From positions 62,001-126,000 of the forward strand of contig JAQYLI010000004.1 of the NCBI GenBank assembly GCA_028720105.1: a stretch of DNA of 64,000 bases, given 5' to 3'. The stretch is from Oscillospiraceae bacterium (GTDB lineage Bacteria > Bacillota > Clostridia > Oscillospirales > Ruminococcaceae). Both the position numbers and the translations under genes were made by a program. Positions within the stretch are counted from its first letter, which is position 1. Every line of letters begins with the position of its first letter. Shown one piece after another: positions 60,521 through 64,000 of the stretch. The notes under the pieces were generated by a model that worked only from the letters and a program-made list of their open reading frames with translations, did not search any database and was not told the origin of the DNA.

Positions 60521-61378
60521 ATGAAGAAGTTTACGGAATGGCTCCTGCTGGTCATAAAAGGAGCCTGCGTGGGCATTGCCGACGCCATTCCCGGAGTCAG
60601 CGGCGGCACGATCGCATTTATACTTAAAATATATGACAAACTGCTGGACGCTATTGATCTTAATCTGAAAAAGCTCAAAAAAAATCTGCCCTTTATCATA
60701 CCTCTGGGAATAGGCATAGTGCTGGGAATTTTCCTTGCCTCAAAGGTGCTGGGATATCTTTTCGAGCACCACAACGTTCCCACACAGTTTTTCTTTCTCG
60801 GAATAATCATAGGTTCTCTGCCCGCTATCGTAAAGGAGTGCAGAAGCGCAGGAAAGCTTAAACCCGTTCACCTTGTTCCCTTTCTTATTTCGGCTGTGGG
60901 AATAATCCTCTTCAACTCCTTAAAGGAGGGCAGCGCCGCATTCGGCACAGGTCCTGTGGCAATAATCATAATGACAGTCTTTGCCGCAGCTGCAATGATA
61001 ATGCCCGGTCTCAGCGGCGCACTTGTCCTTAAAATTCTCGGCGGCTATGACAATGCCATCAGAGCGGTAAGCGAACTGGATATCATAACTCTTGTTTATT
61101 ATGCCATAGGAGCCGTTATCGGACTTCTTGCAGCGGCAAAAATAATAAGCATACTTCTGAAAAAGTGCAAGACGGGAACCTATTGTGCAATTCTCGGACT
61201 GATAATCGGTTCACTTCCTGCGGTATATCCGAAAGAATTTACACTTAACGGCGAGGGCATAGTCGCTATTGTGATTTTCATTATCGGTCTTGCCCTTCCC
61301 CTCGCAATGGAGCGAATGGGAAAAAAGCGTGGCACAGATGATGATAAGCCCGAGGAAAATCAACCAACGGTTGAATAA
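60521..61378 (+). CDS. DUF368 membrane protein, undecaprenyl-phosphate transporter family
   Basis: 285 residues with about eight to ten hydrophobic segments. The GACVGIADAIPGVSGGTIAF repeat and PGLSGALVLKILGGYD are the two inverted DUF368 signatures. The family is now linked to flipping undecaprenyl phosphate back to the inner leaflet for reuse in wall synthesis. ATG 60521 with GGAGG upstream. Monocistronic as far as can be seen. Function is by family, not tested. Confidence 0.92.
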   Translation: MKKFTEWLLLVIKGACVGIADAIPGVSGGTIAFILKIYDKLLDAIDLNLKKLKKNLPFIIPLGIGIVLGIFLASKVLGYLFEHHNVPTQFFFLGIIIGSLPAIVKECRSAGKLKPVHLVPFLISAVGIILFNSLKEGSAAFGTGPVAIIIMTVFAAAAMIMPGLSGALVLKILGGYDNAIRAVSELDIITLVYYAIGAVIGLLAAAKIISILLKKCKTGTYCAILGLIIGSLPAVYPKEFTLNGEGIVAIVIFIIGLALPLAMERMGKKRGTDDDKPEENQPTVE

Positions 61379-61396
61379 ATTTCAACAGATGGTCTC

Positions 61397-61425
61397 TGTA
61401 CAATATTTTGCATTGCCGTTATAAT
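61397..61425 (+). promoter_or_regulatory. Weak promoter of the HTH-solenoid gene
   Basis: TGTACA (61397-61402), 17-base spacer, TATAAT (61420-61425). Only 4/6 match at -35. Confidence 0.4.
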
Positions 61426-61456
61426 TAAATAAAATAATAATGCGGAGGTCATCATT

Positions 61457-62221
61457 ATGAAAATAGTTATTTCGGAGAACATAAAAAGGCTGAGAACGGA
61501 AAAAGGAATATCCCAGGAAAAGCTTGCCGAGCATATGGGAGTAACCGTGCAGGCGGTGAGCAAATGGGAAAACGGGCTGTCTTGCCCCGATATATCGCTG
61601 ATGCCCGAGCTTGGAGAATTTTTCGGCGTAACCGTAGATTTCCTGCTTACGGGTAGGGAAAGTGTAATTCAGCCAGCGTGCGGACTGCCCGATGACGGCA
61701 GGCTGCGGATAGTACAGGCAATGGGAAATAAAATTCTCACGCAGAACGAATACGACGGAAAGCTTGTGATAAAGCTTCAAATGCCTTCACCCACGGAGCA
61801 GCCAAGTCTTAATGTGGATATATGGAGCGGCTGTACAATTGAGGGTGACGTTAACGGAAATATTCAGTGCGGCGACGGTGTGATCTGCGGAAACGTGGGC
61901 GGCGGAGTGTCCTGCGGAGATGGAGTAAACTGCGGCAATGTGGGCGGCGGAGTATCGGCAGGTGACGGAGTAAACTGCGGCAACGTAGGCGGCAGCGTGA
62001 CCGCAGGTGATGATATACACTGCGGCGATATCGGCGCAAACGCTTCAGCAGGGGGCGATATCGAGTGCGCTGTGATACACGGCAATGTACAAAGCTGCGA
62101 GGGTGATATCGACTGCACCGAAATACAGGGCGATGTTCGCTGCGAGGGCGATATCACCATAAACAAAGACAGACCCGACCGCAAAAGCATATTCGACAAC
62201 GGTTTCTTTAATAAAAAATAG
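61457..62221 (+). CDS. XRE-family regulator fused to a 15-residue-repeat solenoid-like domain
   Basis: 254 residues. N-terminal HTH (6-62; ISQEKLAEHMGVTVQAVSKW, IAELEFF-type second half GEFFGVTVDFLL), a linker (~63-120), then a Gly/Cys/Val/Asp-rich region (~125-235) with four successive 15-residue repeats starting at residue 144: CGNVGGGVSCGDGVN, CGNVGGGVSAGDGVN, CGNVGGSVTAGDDIH and CGDIGANASAGGDIE. The pattern looks like a bactofilin/right-handed beta-helix. No transmembrane segment. ATG 61457, promoter weak. A DNA-binding protein that may polymerise or bind metal through its regularly spaced cysteines; inference only. Confidence 0.8.
   Translation: MKIVISENIKRLRTEKGISQEKLAEHMGVTVQAVSKWENGLSCPDISLMPELGEFFGVTVDFLLTGRESVIQPACGLPDDGRLRIVQAMGNKILTQNEYDGKLVIKLQMPSPTEQPSLNVDIWSGCTIEGDVNGNIQCGDGVICGNVGGGVSCGDGVNCGNVGGGVSAGDGVNCGNVGGSVTAGDDIHCGDIGANASAGGDIECAVIHGNVQSCEGDIDCTEIQGDVRCEGDITINKDRPDRKSIFDNGFFNKK
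61886..62065 (+). repeat. 4 x 45-bp in-frame tandem repeats (coding)
   Basis: Repeats of 45 bases starting at 61886, 61931, 61976 and 62021, encoding the 15-residue repeats of the HTH-solenoid protein. Conserved positions include the TGCGG(C/A)AA(C/T) start and a GGCGGCGGAGT core; units diverge gradually, typical for an old coding repeat that could still recombine. Confidence 0.85.
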
Positions 62222-62235
62222 AATAGGACAAATTT

Positions 62236-62274
62236 CACCCCGAATATACATTACCAAAATGTATATCCGAGGTG
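62236..62274 (+). promoter_or_regulatory. Leader hairpin sequestering the sigK ribosome-binding site
   Basis: CACC and CG (62236-62239, 62241-62242) with ATATACATT (62244-62252) pair with AATGTATAT (62258-62266), CG (62268-62269) and GGTG (62271-62274), loop ACCAA. The SD GAGGTG (62269-62274) is within the stem. T5 follows, so it may also end the upstream HTH transcript. Confidence 0.7.
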
Positions 62275-62280
62275 ATTTTT

Positions 62281-62964
62281 ATGTTTGGCGGACTTATCTC
62301 GTGGCTTCTGGAGCATATGCTGTATTTTGCCCTACATATGGACAGCAGCACCGTATTCCCGAAGCCCCTGTCCGCAGAAAAGGAAGCGGAGGCATTCAAG
62401 AGAATGGCGGAGGGTGACGACAGCGCCCGAGGTGAGCTTATCGAGCATAATCTCCGCCTTGTGGCACACGTGGTGAAGAAATACTATTCCCCGAACGTTG
62501 ACAGCGAGGAGCTTATTTCCATAGGCACCATCGGGCTTATCAAGGCGGTGTCCTCCTTTAACAATTCCAAATCCACCCGCTTTGCCACCTATGCGGCAAA
62601 GTGCATAGATAACGAGGTGCTTATGTATTTCCGAAGCGCCAAAAAGAGCGCCCGAGACGTCTATCTTGACGAGCCTGTGGATACCGACAAGGACGGCAAC
62701 AGTATGAGCCTTATGGACATAATCGCCGAAGACGACAACCTTGTGGACAGGATAGACGTGATGATAAAATCCCGTCAGCTGTACGGCTTCATTGACAAGT
62801 GCCTTGACGAGCGTGAAAAGGAGGTCATACGCCACCGCTACGGGCTGTACGGCTTAAAGCCCCTTACCCAGCGGGAGGTAGCCGACAAACTGAACATCTC
62901 CCGTTCCTACGTTTCGAGAATTGAAAAAAAGGCTCTGGAGAAGCTCAGAGATATGTACGAATAA
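62281..62964 (+). CDS. sigK: Sporulation sigma factor SigK (pro-SigK, uninterrupted)
   Basis: 227 residues. Hydrophobic pro-sequence at the N-terminus (residues 1-~20), then VFPKPLSAEKEAEAFKRMAE, the sigma-70 region 2 (LIEHNLRLVAHVVKKYY; SFNNSKSTRFATYAAKC) and region 4 (REVADKLNISRSYVSRIEKK). Late mother-cell sigma factor of endospore formation, normally activated by removal of the pro-sequence. Here the gene is not split by a skin element. ATG 62281 follows GAGGTG; GTG 62272 lies inside the hairpin. Strong evidence of a spore-forming organism. Confidence 0.95.
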   Translation: MFGGLISWLLEHMLYFALHMDSSTVFPKPLSAEKEAEAFKRMAEGDDSARGELIEHNLRLVAHVVKKYYSPNVDSEELISIGTIGLIKAVSSFNNSKSTRFATYAAKCIDNEVLMYFRSAKKSARDVYLDEPVDTDKDGNSMSLMDIIAEDDNLVDRIDVMIKSRQLYGFIDKCLDEREKEVIRHRYGLYGLKPLTQREVADKLNISRSYVSRIEKKALEKLRDMYE

Positions 62965-62970
62965 AATGAG

Positions 62971-62998
62971 AGCCTGCATTTCTGGTGCAGGCTTTTTT
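62971..62998 (+). terminator. Terminator after sigK
   Basis: AGCCTGCA (62971-62978) pairs with TGCAGGCT (62986-62993), followed by T6. The rest of the gap to 63243 is AT-rich and holds only the next promoter. Confidence 0.88.
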
Positions 62999-63161
62999 GG
63001 TGGTGAACAAGGATTTATGGGGAATATATTGCAGTTTTCAAATTTATCACTTTGAGTGAATAATAACACAACAAATAATATGTATCAAAAAATGATTGAG
63101 AAATTTAAAAAGGCATATATGACACTCAACATTGCTGTATAAAGTTTTGTCGCTTCAGGTA

Positions 63162-63190
63162 TTGAAATGCAAAAGGGGATATGTTATAAT
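63162..63190 (+). promoter_or_regulatory. Promoter of the 63244 gene
   Basis: TTGAAA (63162-63167), 17-base spacer ending TATGT, TATAAT (63185-63190). Confidence 0.85.
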
Positions 63191-63243
63191 ATATTAAATG
63201 AAATGACCCACAGAACATTTAAAATGTCAGGGAGGAAAAAACT

Positions 63244-63432
63244 ATGCCCAAAATAAAGCATATAAAAGCAGATCTGCTTTCCGACGAGGAGCTTACCGCC
63301 GTATCGGATATGTTCGATAACGCCGAGCGGAGAATGGACGAAAAGCTTATGGAAGAGATAGACCGCCGCAAAGAAGGTATGGTCAGAAGCAGTACGGGGT
63401 TGTGGGTACCCTATGATCCGGATAAAAAGTAA
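63244..63432 (+). CDS. Small soluble protein of unknown function
   Basis: 62 residues, acidic helix (LLSDEELTAVSDMFDNAERR) followed by an amphipathic helix and a polar tail ending WVPYDPDKK. No family recognised. It has a consensus promoter, a GGGAGG ribosome site and its own terminator, all of which support a real gene. Confidence 0.75.
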   Translation: MPKIKHIKADLLSDEELTAVSDMFDNAERRMDEKLMEEIDRRKEGMVRSSTGLWVPYDPDKK

Positions 63433-63435
63433 AAA

Positions 63436-63469
63436 CAGGGCTTGCACGAAACTGTCCGTGCAAGCCCTG
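63436..63469. terminator. Bidirectional terminator at the right end
   Basis: Perfect 13-bp stem CAGGGCTTGCACG (63436-63448) / CGTGCAAGCCCTG (63457-63469), with A5 before and AAATTATTT after; serves the small gene and the minus-strand methyltransferase. Confidence 0.9.
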
Positions 63470-63472
63470 AAA

Positions 63473-64000
63473 TTATTTATAATATGAAAACAGCTGACAT
63501 TTTATCATACCGTTGTAAAGCTTTCTCCGCTTGTCCGCACGCTTTCCGAAGAATTTCTCAAAATCCTCGTGGGGAGCTATCACCGAGCAGGGGTGAGTCT
63601 TGTCCGCAAGGAAAACCCTGCCCATAGTTTCGTAAAGCTTTTCGGCTTCCTTTATCTCAAGAAGTCTTTCACCGTAAGGGGGATTGCATACGGTAAGGGT
63701 GTTGTCCCTGTTGACATAATTCTTGATGTCCGCCCTCTCGGCTTTTATCCTGTTTCGCACGCCTGCCTTGGCGCAGTTATCGGTGGTGAGAGCCACACAC
63801 TCGGGATCAATGTCATAGCCGTAGGCGTAAAAGTCGCTGTCCCTGATAATGCTGTCCATAGCCCGTGTACGTTCCTCACGCCAAATTTCGGGGGAAATGC
63901 AGTCCCATTTCTCGGCGGCAAAGGTGCGCTTTAAGCCCGGTGCAATGTTCAGAGCCTTGTAAGCCGCCTCGATAAGCAGAGTGCCGCTGCCGCAGAAAGG
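63473..64000 (-). CDS. RlmL/YpsC-type rRNA methyltransferase, C-terminal part (right-truncated)
   Basis: The frame is open to 64000, so at least 175 C-terminal residues are present and the N-terminus (with a THUMP domain in this family) lies outside. Class I SAM fold: PFCGSGTLLIEAA (motif I), GYDIDPECV, DIKNYV, catalytic NPPYGERL. Methylates guanine N2 in 23S rRNA in the RlmL/YpsC family; which site cannot be stated. No rlmK-like extension is visible downstream of the stop at 63473. Confidence 0.92.
   Translation of the reverse strand, partial: PFCGSGTLLIEAAYKALNIAPGLKRTFAAEKWDCISPEIWREERTRAMDSIIRDSDFYAYGYDIDPECVALTTDNCAKAGVRNRIKAERADIKNYVNRDNTLTVCNPPYGERLLEIKEAEKLYETMGRVFLADKTHPCSVIAPHEDFEKFFGKRADKRRKLYNGMIKCQLFSYYK

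Noticed and set aside
61886-62065. Four regularly spaced repeats resembling a CRISPR array
   Set aside because: The repeats are contiguous with no spacers and are in frame within the HTH-solenoid gene.
62281-62964. Skin-element interruption of sigK
   Set aside because: The reading frame is continuous from the pro-sequence through region 4.

Overview
The window looks like a chromosome segment of a low-to-mid GC, spore-forming, anaerobic Clostridia member. Ruminococcaceae/Oscillospiraceae (a Ruminococcus-like gut bacterium) is the best guess. Supporting signs: a class III anaerobic ribonucleotide reductase, an intact sporulation sigma-K gene, indolepyruvate:ferredoxin oxidoreductase, BspA-type leucine-rich repeats, cytosolic carbohydrate enzymes, GAAAGGA/AGGAGG Shine-Dalgarno sites, and promoters of the form TTGA-A / N17 / TGn / TATAAT. 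I see no rRNA, tRNA, insertion sequence, prophage, CRISPR array or replication origin. The taxon is inferred from gene content, not proven.

Layout, left to right. 1-1139: end of nrdD, then nrdG. 1257-3099: a KdpD/KdpE-like two-component pair without kdpFABC. 3185-9213: NUDIX hydrolase, LRR lipoprotein, a broken GGDEF gene, queH with an SGNH-hydrolase lipoprotein, an orphan prepilin and a small membrane protein. 9255-10536: PadR regulator plus HAAS-domain membrane protein, with two copies of a 10-mer (TACTACTGTT) at the promoter. 10804-19830: a same-strand run built around cyclic-di-GMP: membrane EAL protein, a bifunctional homocysteine methyltransferase/MTHFR, a large hybrid histidine kinase with HPt domain, a DegV lipid-binding protein, and a REC-GGDEF-(degenerate GGDEF) protein. 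19975-28221: housekeeping run recJ - rel - amidohydrolase - recG - alpha/beta hydrolase.

28332-39993 is mostly minus strand: chemoreceptor, a cytosolic clan GH-A glycosidase candidate, rsmD-coaD-coiled-coil protein, uvrC, a GH13 amylase fused to DUF1653, and an isolated L-fucose isomerase. 40190-46895, plus strand: small membrane proteins, a stand-alone alarmone-hydrolase-type HD protein, and an alpha/beta hydrolase - alcohol-acetyltransferase-like - DUF6320-like trio. 46941-52840, minus strand: a DUF2975/YozG-type regulator/DUF4173 membrane operon, a U32-like protein, and a kinase/pentapeptide/helical-repeat group. 52907-57888: pgk, then paaK-iorB-iorA, which together convert aryl-pyruvates through arylacetyl-CoA. 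57889-58750: intergenic DNA with GC-rich direct repeats. 58750-60362: a second EAL protein with degenerate active-site loop and C-terminal Cache-like domain, and a small membrane protein. 60521-64000: DUF368 transporter, a helix-turn-helix protein with a 4 x 15-residue solenoid-like tail, sigK, a small ORF, and the end of an RlmL-type rRNA methyltransferase.

The most interesting material is regulatory. The REC-GGDEF protein appears to have split the normal diguanylate cyclase functions over two tandem domains: catalytic GGDEF without I-site, then degenerate GGDEF with intact RxxD I-site. The sigK ribosome-binding site lies inside a long hairpin. The HTH-solenoid fusion and the GH13-DUF1653 fusion are unusual architectures. 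Nothing here is an obvious defence or mobile system.
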